A stretch of 64,000 nt of DNA from Halobaculum marinum (lineage in GTDB: Archaea > Halobacteriota > Halobacteria > Halobacteriales > Haloferacaceae). How positions within the stretch are numbered: position 1 is the first letter of the stretch; each line of letters opens with the position of its first letter. Below are positions 29,559 to 38,775 of this stretch, in pieces. The DNA lies in assembly GCF_029338555.1 (NCBI RefSeq), contig NZ_CP119990.1:124001-188000 (forward strand). The letters are read 5' to 3'. The position numbers were made by a program, and so were the translations under genes. The notes under the pieces are model-generated. The model had not been told where the DNA came from and did not search any database. It saw only the letters and a program-made list of their open reading frames with translations.

Positions 29559-30553
29559 GCGGCGACGAGGACGGGTCGAGCGTCCTCGGTCGCGTCCCGA
29601 CCGACGTGCCGTTCGTCGCGGGGTACGCGCTGTTGGTCGGTGTGTTGGTGCTGGCTGGGGTTGTCGGCGGGGCCGTCCGCGTCGTGCTCGCGGCGCCGCT
29701 GATCCTCTTCCTCCCTGGGTACGCCCTACTGTCGGTGCTGTTCCCCGCCGACCGACCGGCGGACGCGGAGCGCCCGAGCGTGTGGCGCCTCCCGACGGCC
29801 GACGGGCTCGGGTGGTTCGAGCGGTGCTCGCTCGCGGTGCCGACCAGCGTCGCGCTCGGGCCGCTCGTCGCCGTCTCGCTGGCCGCCGTCGGCGTCCCCC
29901 TGACGACCCTCACGGTCACCACGACGCTGGTCGCGCTGGTGTTGCTCGCGAGCGCCGCCGGGGCGGTCAGACGGATCCAGTTGGCGCCGGCGGCGCGGTA
30001 CGACGTGCCGGTCGGCAGGTGGCGCGAGGAACTCCGGACACGGTGGGGTGGCGACGGGTCACGAATCGACCGCGGGCTTGACGTGCTCGTCGCGCTCGCC
30101 GTCGTGCTCGCCGTCAGCGGACTGGCAGTCGGGTTCGCCGCCCCCGACACCGGAGAGTCGTACACCGAGGCGGCGCTCCTGACGCAGGGGAACGACAGAC
30201 TCGTCGCCGGGAACTACCCCGAGGCGGTCCAGGCGGGACAGTCGACCGACCTGGTGCTCACCCTCGACAACCGACTCGGCGTCGACGCCGAGTACGAGGT
30301 GGTCGTCGTGCTCGACCGCGTCCGAGGCGCCAACACCACGGAGTCGCTGACCGTGCTCGAACGGAACGAGCTGTCGCGGTTCTCGGTGTCGGTCGCCGAC
30401 GGTCAGCAGGCCCAGCAGAACCTCTCGGTGTCGCCGACACTCCTCGGTGAGAACCTCCGCCTGAGCGTGTTCGTCTACCGCGGCGAGGCACCGGCCAACC
30501 CCTCCGGCGCGACCGCCGACGAGCACCTCTACCTCTGGATCGACGTGCGATAG
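29555..30553 (+). CDS. DUF1616 membrane protein
   Basis: A 332-residue protein of the DUF1616 family. Membrane helices occupy residues about 20-60, 92-115, 117-137 and 170-195. LAAPLILFLPGYALLSVLFP and a later GFAAPDTGESYTEAALL are family hallmarks. The outer C-terminal half is beta-rich (LVLTLDNRLGVDAEYEVVVVL), probably an Ig-like extracytoplasmic domain. DUF1616 genes recur in archaeal polysaccharide loci but have no proven function. ATG 29555 is preceded by GGAGG about 9 nt upstream, an explicit ribosome-binding site, unlike the leaderless neighbours. Confidence 0.88.
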   Translation: MSGDEDGSSVLGRVPTDVPFVAGYALLVGVLVLAGVVGGAVRVVLAAPLILFLPGYALLSVLFPADRPADAERPSVWRLPTADGLGWFERCSLAVPTSVALGPLVAVSLAAVGVPLTTLTVTTTLVALVLLASAAGAVRRIQLAPAARYDVPVGRWREELRTRWGGDGSRIDRGLDVLVALAVVLAVSGLAVGFAAPDTGESYTEAALLTQGNDRLVAGNYPEAVQAGQSTDLVLTLDNRLGVDAEYEVVVVLDRVRGANTTESLTVLERNELSRFSVSVADGQQAQQNLSVSPTLLGENLRLSVFVYRGEAPANPSGATADEHLYLWIDVR

Positions 30554-31036
30554 CAGGGGGAGACACGCCCCGACCGCGGACTGCGGACGCACCGATCGCT
30601 CCTTCTCTGGCTCTGGCACCCACCTCACCGACGAAGTGCAGCGACCGCGCGTGTGGCGAGCAGTTCGCTACGACGACGTTCATCCCTTCGCCGCCGACGG
30701 CTACCACGTCCGCAGCATCGACGGCCAGCGCACACCATAGCCCTCGTCCAGTCGGTCCGCTGTAGAGGGAGTCACCGTCGAGTCGGCGACCGTGGCGAAC
30801 ACGGACACCGGCGACAGTGGTAGCCGGAGCCCAGGAGGCGAGTGGACGTGCAGTCGCAGAGGAGTCGGGACCGACGACGTGGACGGACCGACGACCGCCA
30901 CTGCGTTGACAGGTGAGAGACGGGCGAAGAGCCGGTCGGACGCAGGTCGGTGTCGCCGTCGTAGGCGGAGACTGTCGCCGCAGATCGACCGCTGGCGGTG
31001 GGGCGGGACCGCGCGCTCCGAGCGCGGTACTCGCTC
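30554..31036 (+). other. Intergenic region, about 480 bp
   Basis: No convincing gene. One short frame (GTG 30636 to TAG 30740, 34 residues) has haloarchaea-like codons and could be a gene remnant. The rest looks non-coding and ends in the promoter of the next unit. Confidence 0.45.
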
Positions 31037-31046
31037 TATAACAATG
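31037..31046 (+). promoter_or_regulatory. Glycan-locus promoter element TATAACAATG
   Basis: Perfect consensus, starting 34 nt before the ATG at 31071. Confidence 0.8.
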
Positions 31047-31070
31047 GGCGGACCGGCGGACGTACCGACG

Positions 31071-32198
31071 ATGACCCTACGAACTGCCGTCATCGGCGGC
31101 GGAACGGTGTCCGAAGTGCACCTCTCGGGCCTCTCGAAGAACCCGCGGACCGAGCTGGTCGCGATCTGTGACCTCGACGAGGAGATAGCGACCGCGAAGG
31201 CGGAGAAGTACGGTATCCAGGCGTACACCGACCTGGACGAACTGCTCGCCGCCGAGAACCTCGACTGGGCCCACGTCTGCACCCCGGTGCAGACGCACGT
31301 CCCCGTCGCCAAGACGGTGATCGACGCCGGCGTGCCGGTACAGATCGAGAAGCCGATCACCGAGACGTATGCGGAGTTCGAGGAGCTGGCCGAGTACGCC
31401 GCCGAACACGGCGTGACCGTCTCCGAGAAGCACAACCACAACTTCGACCCCGTCGTCCGGCAGGCGCGCAAGCGCATGGAGTCGGGCGAGTGCGGCACGA
31501 TCAAAGGCGTCGAGGTGATCTACACCGGCTGTTCGAACCCCGACGACCCCAACCGCGGGCCGTGGAACTTCGACCTGGCCGGCGGCGAGTTCGAGGAGGG
31601 GCTCCCCCACCCGATCTACATGACGCTGCGCGCGGGTGGGTACCCACGCTCGGAGGACGACGTGCAGGCCACCACCCAGTTGATGGGCGAGTACGAGTAC
31701 GACTTCACCTACGACGGCGCGATGGTCCAGTACGTCTCCGACGACGACGTGCTGTGCCGGACGACGATGCTCGGTGGCACCCGGCCTGTCCGACAGCTCA
31801 TGATCCACGGGACGGAGATGTCGCTGACGGCCGACCTGATCTCCCAGACGCTCGTCGAACACGACCGCAACTACAAGGCCGGCGGGAAGGGCCGCGCCCT
31901 CAACAACGTCGACAACGTGATCGACCGGGTCGCGGGCACCATCCAGAACCTCCGGGCGGTGATCAAGCGCAGTAACTCCGACGACTGGGACACCGAGCGG
32001 CTGCTCAACGCCCACTACTACCAGAACCACGCCGAGTCGATCGCGCTGGAGGCGGGCGACCCCTCACAGATGCCGGTGCCGCTGTCGGAGTCCCGGTGGA
32101 TGGTCCGCCTGATGGAAGAGATCCGGACCGCCGCCGCCGAGTCCGCCGAGGAGGGCGCCCCGATCGACGCTGAGGCAATCACCCAGGACGCCGAGTGA
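31071..32198 (+). CDS. Gfo/Idh/MocA-family oxidoreductase
   Basis: A 375-residue NAD(P)-dependent sugar dehydrogenase. The N-terminal Rossmann fold begins RTAVIGGGTVSEVHLSGL; the conserved EKP motif appears in PVQIEKPITETYAEFEEL, and SEKHNHNFDPVVRQARKR gives the substrate-side helix. Members oxidise or reduce sugars, inositols and nucleotide-sugars. ATG 31071 is fixed by the promoter element; an in-frame ATG at 31044 overlaps the element and is unlikely. The ParB-like gene follows after 19 bp, so the two probably form an operon. It is distinct in sequence from the WbpB-like oxidoreductase at 50427. Confidence 0.92.
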   Translation: MTLRTAVIGGGTVSEVHLSGLSKNPRTELVAICDLDEEIATAKAEKYGIQAYTDLDELLAAENLDWAHVCTPVQTHVPVAKTVIDAGVPVQIEKPITETYAEFEELAEYAAEHGVTVSEKHNHNFDPVVRQARKRMESGECGTIKGVEVIYTGCSNPDDPNRGPWNFDLAGGEFEEGLPHPIYMTLRAGGYPRSEDDVQATTQLMGEYEYDFTYDGAMVQYVSDDDVLCRTTMLGGTRPVRQLMIHGTEMSLTADLISQTLVEHDRNYKAGGKGRALNNVDNVIDRVAGTIQNLRAVIKRSNSDDWDTERLLNAHYYQNHAESIALEAGDPSQMPVPLSESRWMVRLMEEIRTAAAESAEEGAPIDAEAITQDAE

Positions 32199-32217
32199 TC
32201 GAGGGATCAAGAGGATC

Positions 32218-33057
32218 ATGAGTGTGAACGGGAGTTCGGTGCCGGCGCTCGACCGTGTCGTCCGCGAGTCTGGACGACGCCTACTCGACCGCCTGCCGAC
32301 CCTGGAGACACCGATGCTGGTCGCGCGCGACCGGTTCGCGCGGGCACAGATCCGCGCCCGGACGATCGCCAACGGCCTCCGCTACGACGCGCCCCCGGAG
32401 CCGTACCGGCTGATCCAGATCGATCCCGCAGCAGTCGAGCGCGGCGTTGAGTTCCACGTGCCGAAGTACACGCAGGCCGGCGTGGTCACCGGCGGCGACT
32501 GGGACCGCGACGATTGGGACCGCGACGACTGTTTCCGCTTCGCCGACCTCGACGTGTACCAAGCGTACGTCGCGCACTTTGAGGAGGGCGTCCCGTGGGA
32601 GGAGACGCCCTTCTACGACCGCGTCGTCAACGAGATCGAACGCGGGGTCGTCAAGTGGGGGTGTCGGAGCGAGGCGGAGTTCCGCGAGCGCTGTGAAAGC
32701 ATCGAACGCCTGTACGAGCGACTCCGGACCGACGGCTACCGGACGCAAGCGCAACTGCTCGCCGAGAGCGACGACGACCCGATCGAGTTCGGTCGCCGGT
32801 CTCAGTTGCTCACCGAGCGACTGAAAGACGAGATCGCCGTCCACGTCGGCCGCGACGGCGAGTTGATCTTCAGCGACGGTCGCAACCGCCTGTCGATGGT
32901 GAAGCTGATCGGGCTGACCGACGTCCCCGTACGCGTGCTGCGTCGGCACAGCGGCTGGCAGACCGTCCGCGACGCGTACGTCCGCGGTGAGGAGTGGGCC
33001 GCCGACTACGCGGACCACCCGGACATCGAGTACCTCGAGTTCGGCGCGCAGGCGTAA
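32218..33057 (+). CDS. ParB/sulfiredoxin-fold-like protein of unknown function
   Basis: A 279-residue soluble protein. Near the C-terminus, ELIFSDGRNRLSMVKLIGL followed by VPVRVLRRH resembles the D-G-x-x-R box of ParB/Srx-like folds (ParB CTPase, sulfiredoxin). The N-terminal half contains YRLIQIDPAAVERGV. Relatives are often found in polysaccharide or phage loci. GAGG lies just before the ATG, and the gene sits 19 bp behind the Gfo/Idh/MocA gene. Function could be nucleotide-dependent kinase-like or regulatory, and the sequence alone does not decide. Confidence 0.7.
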   Translation: MSVNGSSVPALDRVVRESGRRLLDRLPTLETPMLVARDRFARAQIRARTIANGLRYDAPPEPYRLIQIDPAAVERGVEFHVPKYTQAGVVTGGDWDRDDWDRDDCFRFADLDVYQAYVAHFEEGVPWEETPFYDRVVNEIERGVVKWGCRSEAEFRERCESIERLYERLRTDGYRTQAQLLAESDDDPIEFGRRSQLLTERLKDEIAVHVGRDGELIFSDGRNRLSMVKLIGLTDVPVRVLRRHSGWQTVRDAYVRGEEWAADYADHPDIEYLEFGAQA

Positions 33058-33127
33058 CCGCCGACCTCGACCGACGGCAATTCTCCGCTGACAGTTCTGT
33101 CGACAGCCGTCTGGCGGTTCCGCCGTG

Positions 33128-36100
33128 CTACCGGGCCGTGGACTCGCCCGTCGCAGTCGGGAGTTCGAGGACGACCACCGCGCCGTCTGACTCGGTCTCG
33201 ACTCTGGAGAGCGTCCCGTTGTGCGCGTCGACGAGCCAGCGCGTGAGCCACAGTCCGAGGCCGCTCGCGTGTGTGAGCTGTGAGATCTCTTGATCGCCGG
33301 TGATGACCGCCCACTCCGTGTCGGGGATCCCGGGGCCGTTGTCGGAGAACCGGATTACAGTCTGGTCGGTGGGGTCGTCCGGCGCAGTCACCTCGACGTG
33401 GAGCGCGACTTCTGCGGAGTCGTTGTGTTCGAGCGCGTTCTCCGCCAACTCGACCAGCGCCCGCCCGACGTCCACGTCCTGGTTCACCTCGACGGGGACC
33501 GTCGCTGGCATCTCGACGCTGATCTCGGCGTCGGGGAAGCGGTCGCGCTGTTGGTCGAGCGCGCGCCGGAGGTGCCATCCGAGTTCGACCCGCTCGGTCG
33601 TGCCGCCGCGGGCGCCGAGCACCTGTTCGATACGCTTGGCCTTCTCGCTGAGCGTGGTCGCCTTCCGCGCCTTCGTGGCGAGGACGCCCGCCGCCGACGC
33701 CAGCGCGGGGTCGTCCAGATCCTCGGCGAGCAGTTCCCCCAGGCCCATCACGACGTTGAGGTCGTTCCGGAGGTTGTGTCGGAGGACGCGGTTGAGGATC
33801 TGCAGGAACCGCTCGCGCTCGCGCTGCTCGGTGATGTCGGTGTACACCGCGAACGCGTGCTGGCGACCGTCGCGTGTGTACGGGATCCCACGGAACAGGA
33901 AGTCCATGTCGCCGCTCGCGGTCGTGCGTCTGACCTCGGCGGGCGACGGGTCGCCACCGACGACGCGGCGGTCGATACGGCGCGCGTCGTCGAGTGCGCC
34001 CGAGGGGACGATCCGGTCGTTGAGTGACTCGCCGGCGACCGACGCCGCGGGCGTGTCGAACACGTCGGTGAACGAGGGGTTGGCGTCGACGATCCGCGGA
34101 GCACCGTCCGAGAGGTCGACCTCGACGACCGGGTCGGGGAGGTTCTCGAACAGTTCACGGAAGCGGTCCCGTTCGCGACGGAGGTCCTCGCGCGTCTCGG
34201 CGAGTTCGCTGATGTCCGAGAGGACGCCGGCGACCGCGCCCGCGGCGACGTCGTCGGCGACCGGCGACAGTTCGATCGCGACGGGCGTGCGCCGTCCGTC
34301 GCCCCGGTCGACACTCGTCTCGACGGTCCGGGTCGGATCTGTCGGGTCGTCGGAGACCGCCGCCGCCACCGCCGCCGCGCGCTCGGCGTCGGCTGTCGCG
34401 ACCACGTCGCCGAGGTCGACGCCGACGAGGTCGTCGACCCCGACGTAGCGGTTCAGTTGGTCGGTGGCGAACGAGAATCGACCGTCGGTGTCGAGGAGGA
34501 ACGCCTTCTCGTCGACGTGGTCGACGACCTGCTGGAGGCGTCGCATCTCCGCCTGTCGGTCGAGCCTGTCGAACGCACTCGCGGCGGTTCGGACTAGGAG
34601 TTCGACGAGGGCAGCGTCCTCGCGGTCGAACGATTCTGGGTCCGGCGACCCGACCGCCACCGTCCCATGGTCCCCAAGCGGCAACAGCATCGCCGAGCGA
34701 GCGGGCCCATAGTCGCGGTCGTTGATCGCGTCGAGGTCGTCGACGATGACTGGTTCGCCGGTCCGAAACGCCCGGCCGGAGGGGCCAGTCGAGTCCGACA
34801 CCGCTGGGTACGACGCCATCGCCGGCGCCATCCGTTCGGACGCCTGCGCGGGCCGCAACACGCCCTCGTCGGCGTCGTGCAGGCGGACAATTGCCCGGTC
34901 GTACCCGAACACGTCGTCGAGCGCGTCGACGGTCGACGCGAGCAGTTCCTCGCGGCCCTCGACCCGCTGGAACCACCGCGTCACGTCGACGAGGTGGCCG
35001 AGGGTGCGCTCGCGCTCCTTCCGCCGGGTCACGTCGCGCTGGAACCCCGTGTAGTTGCGCAGGTCGCCGTCGTCGTCGAACACGGGGGCGAGGATCACCT
35101 CGTTCCAGAACGGGTCGCCGTCGGCGGTGTAGTTGCGGAGTTCGACCGTCGTCGACTCGTGGGCCGCGACCGCCTCGCGGAGTTGGGCGACGGCCCGCTC
35201 GTCGGTGGCGGGGCCCTGCAGGAACCGACAGTTCTGACCGACTGCGTCCGCGGCGTCGTAGCCCGTCACCTCTTCGAACCGCTCGTTGACGTACACGAGC
35301 GGGTTGTCCGCCTGGTTCGGGTCGGTGATCGACATCCCGATGGGAGCGGTCTCCAGCGCCCGCGTCTTCAGTTCGAGTTCCTGCTCGCGACGCTTGCGTT
35401 CGGTGACGTCGGTGAAGTAGACGGACAGTCCAGACTCGGAGGGGTAGGCGTTGACGGAGAACCAGCGGTCGACCGGGTCGTAGCGGTCCTCGACGGTCAC
35501 CGGCGTCTGCGTCTCCATCGCCTCGGCGAACGGCTCGTAGAACGCCGATTCGAGCGCCTCCGGCGCGTGCGCGAGGAGGTTCTCGCCGAGCAGCGGCTCC
35601 CCTTCCTCGACGTGCATGATCCCGCGGAGCACCTCCGCACCGGCGCTGTTGGCGTACGTCACTTCCCACCCCGGAGTGATCGCGAAGAAGCCGTCGCTCA
35701 CCCGTTCGAGCGTCCGTCTGAGGTGGTCGCGGGCGTCGACGAGGCGGCGCTCGCGGTCGGTCTGGTCGCCGCCGGACTCGGCGTCGGTGTCGAGCGCGCG
35801 GTCGAGGCGGTTGACCGTCACCTCGTGGACGAGTTCACCGTCGCTGAGCGGGAGGACGTCGACGGCACCGGCGTCGAGCGCGTCGCCGGCGGCATCGAGC
35901 GTGGTCGCGGCGAACACCGGGACCGCGGCGTCGGCGAACGCGCCGACGGCCGCCGACCCGTCGACGAGCGGGGGTTCGTGGTGACAGATCACGCAGTCGA
36001 TGTCGTCGCCGGAAGCGGCGAGCGTCTCGACCGCCTCGCCGACGCTTCCGACCGGCGACACCGAGAGGCGACGCCGCGTCGCGTCGGGGAGCAGTCGGCG

Positions 36101-36178
36101 GAGGGCCTCACGCGGTCGCCCCGACGGCGCGACGAACAGCGCACGCGCGAGGAGGTCCTGCGGGGACGTGGTCGACAT
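33128..36178 (-). CDS. LOV/PAS/GAF sensor histidine kinase with degenerate receiver
   Basis: A 1016-residue soluble hybrid sensor. Order: pseudo-receiver (residues 1-130; IDCVICHHEPP has His66 where the phospho-acceptor Asp is expected), PAS1 (about 145-265), a LOV-type PAS (about 270-385) with GQNCRFLQG and Cys317 at the flavin-adduct position plus NYTADGDPFWN and GFQRDVT, GAF (about 395-545), two further PAS domains (about 548-790), then a histidine kinase core: RVLRHNLRNDLNV, ELAENALEHN, FSDNGPGIP and GLGLWLTRWLV. All kinase motifs are intact. It is predicted to autophosphorylate in response to blue light and other signals. No response regulator is adjacent. It is convergent with the gene at 32218. 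Confidence 0.92.
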   Translation of the reverse strand: MSTTSPQDLLARALFVAPSGRPREALRRLLPDATRRRLSVSPVGSVGEAVETLAASGDDIDCVICHHEPPLVDGSAAVGAFADAAVPVFAATTLDAAGDALDAGAVDVLPLSDGELVHEVTVNRLDRALDTDAESGGDQTDRERRLVDARDHLRRTLERVSDGFFAITPGWEVTYANSAGAEVLRGIMHVEEGEPLLGENLLAHAPEALESAFYEPFAEAMETQTPVTVEDRYDPVDRWFSVNAYPSESGLSVYFTDVTERKRREQELELKTRALETAPIGMSITDPNQADNPLVYVNERFEEVTGYDAADAVGQNCRFLQGPATDERAVAQLREAVAAHESTTVELRNYTADGDPFWNEVILAPVFDDDGDLRNYTGFQRDVTRRKERERTLGHLVDVTRWFQRVEGREELLASTVDALDDVFGYDRAIVRLHDADEGVLRPAQASERMAPAMASYPAVSDSTGPSGRAFRTGEPVIVDDLDAINDRDYGPARSAMLLPLGDHGTVAVGSPDPESFDREDAALVELLVRTAASAFDRLDRQAEMRRLQQVVDHVDEKAFLLDTDGRFSFATDQLNRYVGVDDLVGVDLGDVVATADAERAAAVAAAVSDDPTDPTRTVETSVDRGDGRRTPVAIELSPVADDVAAGAVAGVLSDISELAETREDLRRERDRFRELFENLPDPVVEVDLSDGAPRIVDANPSFTDVFDTPAASVAGESLNDRIVPSGALDDARRIDRRVVGGDPSPAEVRRTTASGDMDFLFRGIPYTRDGRQHAFAVYTDITEQRERERFLQILNRVLRHNLRNDLNVVMGLGELLAEDLDDPALASAAGVLATKARKATTLSEKAKRIEQVLGARGGTTERVELGWHLRRALDQQRDRFPDAEISVEMPATVPVEVNQDVDVGRALVELAENALEHNDSAEVALHVEVTAPDDPTDQTVIRFSDNGPGIPDTEWAVITGDQEISQLTHASGLGLWLTRWLVDAHNGTLSRVETESDGAVVVLELPTATGESTAR

Positions 36179-36270
36179 TCCTCCACAGTCCCGTCGTACA
36201 GCTACTTGAATCTGTGTCCGGCCCCGTGCGGGGCAGTGATACCGCGGCGTGCCGACCGGGAGACAGTCGC

Positions 36271-37236
36271 TCAGCGGGCGAGCGGTTGACGCTGAGCCAA
36301 CTCCGAGAGGCCCTCGCGGAGGTCGACACGGGGTTCGAACCCGAGCAGGCGGCGCGCCTTCGACGCGTCGGCGCGACTCCGTTCGACGTCGCCGGGGCGC
36401 GGGTCGGTGTGGACGATTCCGGCGGTGGCGCCGCCGACGTCGGCGATCAGTTCAGCGAGTTCGCGGATCGTGACGCTGTCGCCGGTGCCGATGTTGAACG
36501 CCTCGCCGACGTGGTCAGTCGTCGCGGCCGCGAGGTTCGCTCGCACGACGTCTGCGACGTGGACGAAGTCGCGCGTCTGGGTGCCGTCGCCCTCAACCGT
36601 GAGTGGCTGGCCCGAGCGCGCCTGTTCGAGGAACGTGCTCACGACACCCGCGTACTCGCCCGCCGACTGCCCGGGACCGTAGACGTTGAAGTAGCGGAGG
36701 GCGACCGTCTCCAGTCCGTACAACTCGTTGTACACGCGAGCGTAGTGGTCGATGGCGAGTTTGTCAGTGGCGTACGGCGAGGTTGGGCGGGTCGGGTGCG
36801 ACTCGTCGATTGGCACCGTCTCGGGGTCGCCGTAGATGGCGACGCTGGAGGCGAGTACGACGCGGGCGTCGACCTCGCGGGCTGCGTCGAGCACCGCCAG
36901 CGTGCCGGCGACGTTCACGCGGTTGCTCTCGACGGGGCGTTCGACGGACTTCGGGACGCTGACGAGGCCGGCCTCGTGGAACACGAGGTCGACACCGGCC
37001 ATCGCTTCGCGGAGGAGGTCCTCGTCAAGCAGGTCGCCCTCGTACAGCTCTGCGCCCGCGGGGACGTTTCGCTCCTGGCCCGTCGAGAGGTCGTCGAGCA
37101 CGCGCACCTCGTTGTCGTCGACGAGCGCGCGGGCGATGTGGCTCCCGACGAACCCCGCACCCCCCGTAACAAGCACCGTCCGCCCCGTGACATCGGCGTC
37201 GATGGTCGCCGTATCTGTCGCCGTGTGTGTGTCCAT
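36271..37236 (-). CDS. NAD-dependent nucleotide-sugar epimerase/dehydratase
   Basis: A 321-residue extended short-chain dehydrogenase. The NAD site is VLVTGGAGFVGSHIARAL; the catalytic triad is Ser in ASSVAIYGD and Tyr/Lys in SPYATDK; RYFNVYGPGQ and the C-terminal GDVERSRADASKARRLLGF match GalE/WbpP-type UDP-hexose(NAc) 4-epimerases. It likely supplies UDP-Gal, UDP-GalNAc or a uronate epimer for the locus. ATG 37236 lies 34 nt from its own promoter element, so the gene is probably transcribed alone. Confidence 0.93.
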   Translation of the reverse strand: MDTHTATDTATIDADVTGRTVLVTGGAGFVGSHIARALVDDNEVRVLDDLSTGQERNVPAGAELYEGDLLDEDLLREAMAGVDLVFHEAGLVSVPKSVERPVESNRVNVAGTLAVLDAAREVDARVVLASSVAIYGDPETVPIDESHPTRPTSPYATDKLAIDHYARVYNELYGLETVALRYFNVYGPGQSAGEYAGVVSTFLEQARSGQPLTVEGDGTQTRDFVHVADVVRANLAAATTDHVGEAFNIGTGDSVTIRELAELIADVGGATAGIVHTDPRPGDVERSRADASKARRLLGFEPRVDLREGLSELAQRQPLAR

Positions 37237-37260
37237 GAACGTCGGGAGCCGAGGAGCGAG

Positions 37261-37270
37261 GATTGTTATG
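37261..37270 (-). promoter_or_regulatory. Glycan-locus promoter element CATAACAATC
   Basis: Starts 34 nt before ATG 37236 of the epimerase gene. Confidence 0.75.
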
Positions 37271-37296
37271 GGGCAACAAACCACGTTGTAGGCTGC

Positions 37297-38772
37297 TTAC
37301 CCGAGCAGGCGAGCGACCTCTCGAGGGTCGAGCACGCCGCCAGCGACGGACAACAGGCCCCACACGAGCACGCCCACGAGGACCACGCCGAACAGCGTCA
37401 CCAGCCCGGAGACGTACGGGAGTGCGAACCACACCGCCGCGGCCATCCCGGCGGTGACGAGACAGACGATTCCGAGCGCCCTGACGACGCGGGTGAACGT
37501 CAGCGACAGCTCCTGGTGGATGAAGTAGACGTTCGAGGAGGTGTACACCGTGTAGGTGATCACCGTCGCGATTGCCGCGCCCGTGACGCCGAAAATCGGG
37601 ATGAGCAGGAGGTTGAGGATCACGTTCGCAACTGCCATCGCCGTCTTGATGATCGCCCGCGACCGAGCGCGACCGAGGTAGTCCAGTCCGTCGCTGGTCA
37701 CCTTGTTGACGGCGTTGACGAGGATGAAGCCGCCGTACACTTGGACGACGGGGACGGCCCCGAGGTAGTCTGCGCCGAAGACGTAGCGGATCATCGGGTC
37801 GGCGACCAGCGCGAGGCCGGTGACCGCCGGCACGTACGCCAGCAAGACGTACATGAGCGAGCGCTCGTACATCCGGGCGGCACGGGCCGTCTCGCCCTTG
37901 GAGTTCTGCTCGCCGAGCGCCGGCGAGATGGTGAAGCCGAACGACGACGCCGGCATCGAGACGAAGTCGGAGATCTGTTTGGCGATGGTGTAGAAGCCGA
38001 CGGCGGTCACGTCAAGCAGCGCGCCGACGATCAGCACGTCGACCTTCTTGTCGAGGACGTTCGCCCCGCGCGTCGCCGTCAGTGGGACGCTGTACTCGAG
38101 GATCCGACGCGAGATCGACGCGTCCGGGTCGCTCGTCGCCTCGAACTCGCCGGCGAGGCGCTTGGCGAGCAGGAGCCCGCCGACGACCGCGGCGACCAGG
38201 TAGCCAGCCACGTACCCCCACAGCGCGCCCGCGACGCCGAAGCCTGCCACGATGAGTCCGACGACGAAGAGGACGCGACCGACACTCATTGCGACCCGGA
38301 CGATACCGCTCCACTCGACGCGGCCGAAGGCCCGCAGCAGTTCGCGGGCGTACTGCATGAGGGCGTTGCCGATGACGTAGCCGGCGCCGATCAGGAGGAA
38401 CGGCACCAGCGTGTCCTGGCCGATCATGCGGGCAATCGGCTCGCCGACGGTGACGATCGCAACCCCCACGACGAGCGCAAGGCCGATGACGAACGCCAGC
38501 GAGCGACGGACGACGTGACGGACGAGCCCCGGGTCAGACTCGGAGAACTCGGTGACGTAGCGGCTCGCGGACTTCGGGAGGCCGAGCGTCGCGAAGATGG
38601 CGACGACCGACATCGCCGCGAGCACGAAGTTGAGCGTTCCGTACTCCGCGGGCGTCAGCAGATACCGCGTGAGGAGGACGATGAGGGCGGCGTTCGCCAA
38701 CATGTCGAAGGTGTTGGCAGCGAACGTCGCCTTGACGCCGCTCGCGACCCGCTGTCTCAACGATGAGGCCAC
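37297..38772 (-). CDS. Wzx-type polysaccharide flippase (MOP superfamily)
   Basis: A 491-residue protein with about 14 membrane helices. The start GVKATFAANTFDMLANAAL, LTPAEYGTLNFVLAAMSV, and the mid-section TATRGANVLDKKVDVLIVGA are typical of RfbX/Wzx/AglR-like oligosaccharide flippases. Its expected role is to move a polyprenol-linked oligosaccharide across the cytoplasmic membrane. It lies 3 bp downstream of the 624-residue membrane protein and probably shares its transcript. Confidence 0.93.
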   Translation of the reverse strand: MASSLRQRVASGVKATFAANTFDMLANAALIVLLTRYLLTPAEYGTLNFVLAAMSVVAIFATLGLPKSASRYVTEFSESDPGLVRHVVRRSLAFVIGLALVVGVAIVTVGEPIARMIGQDTLVPFLLIGAGYVIGNALMQYARELLRAFGRVEWSGIVRVAMSVGRVLFVVGLIVAGFGVAGALWGYVAGYLVAAVVGGLLLAKRLAGEFEATSDPDASISRRILEYSVPLTATRGANVLDKKVDVLIVGALLDVTAVGFYTIAKQISDFVSMPASSFGFTISPALGEQNSKGETARAARMYERSLMYVLLAYVPAVTGLALVADPMIRYVFGADYLGAVPVVQVYGGFILVNAVNKVTSDGLDYLGRARSRAIIKTAMAVANVILNLLLIPIFGVTGAAIATVITYTVYTSSNVYFIHQELSLTFTRVVRALGIVCLVTAGMAAAVWFALPYVSGLVTLFGVVLVGVLVWGLLSVAGGVLDPREVARLLG

Positions 38773-38775
38773 GCG

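Noticed and set aside
30636-30740. 34-residue frame with haloarchaea-like codons in the 30.6-31.0 kb gap
   Set aside because: Too short, no promoter and no recognised family; may be a remnant of a lost gene.
37160-37175. TAACAA core inside the epimerase coding region
   Set aside because: Falls within the nucleotide-binding motif codons of a real gene and has no start at the right distance.
36214-38766. 850-codon plus-strand open frame
   Set aside because: Lies antisense to the epimerase and flippase, which carry clear motifs; its own product is low-complexity.
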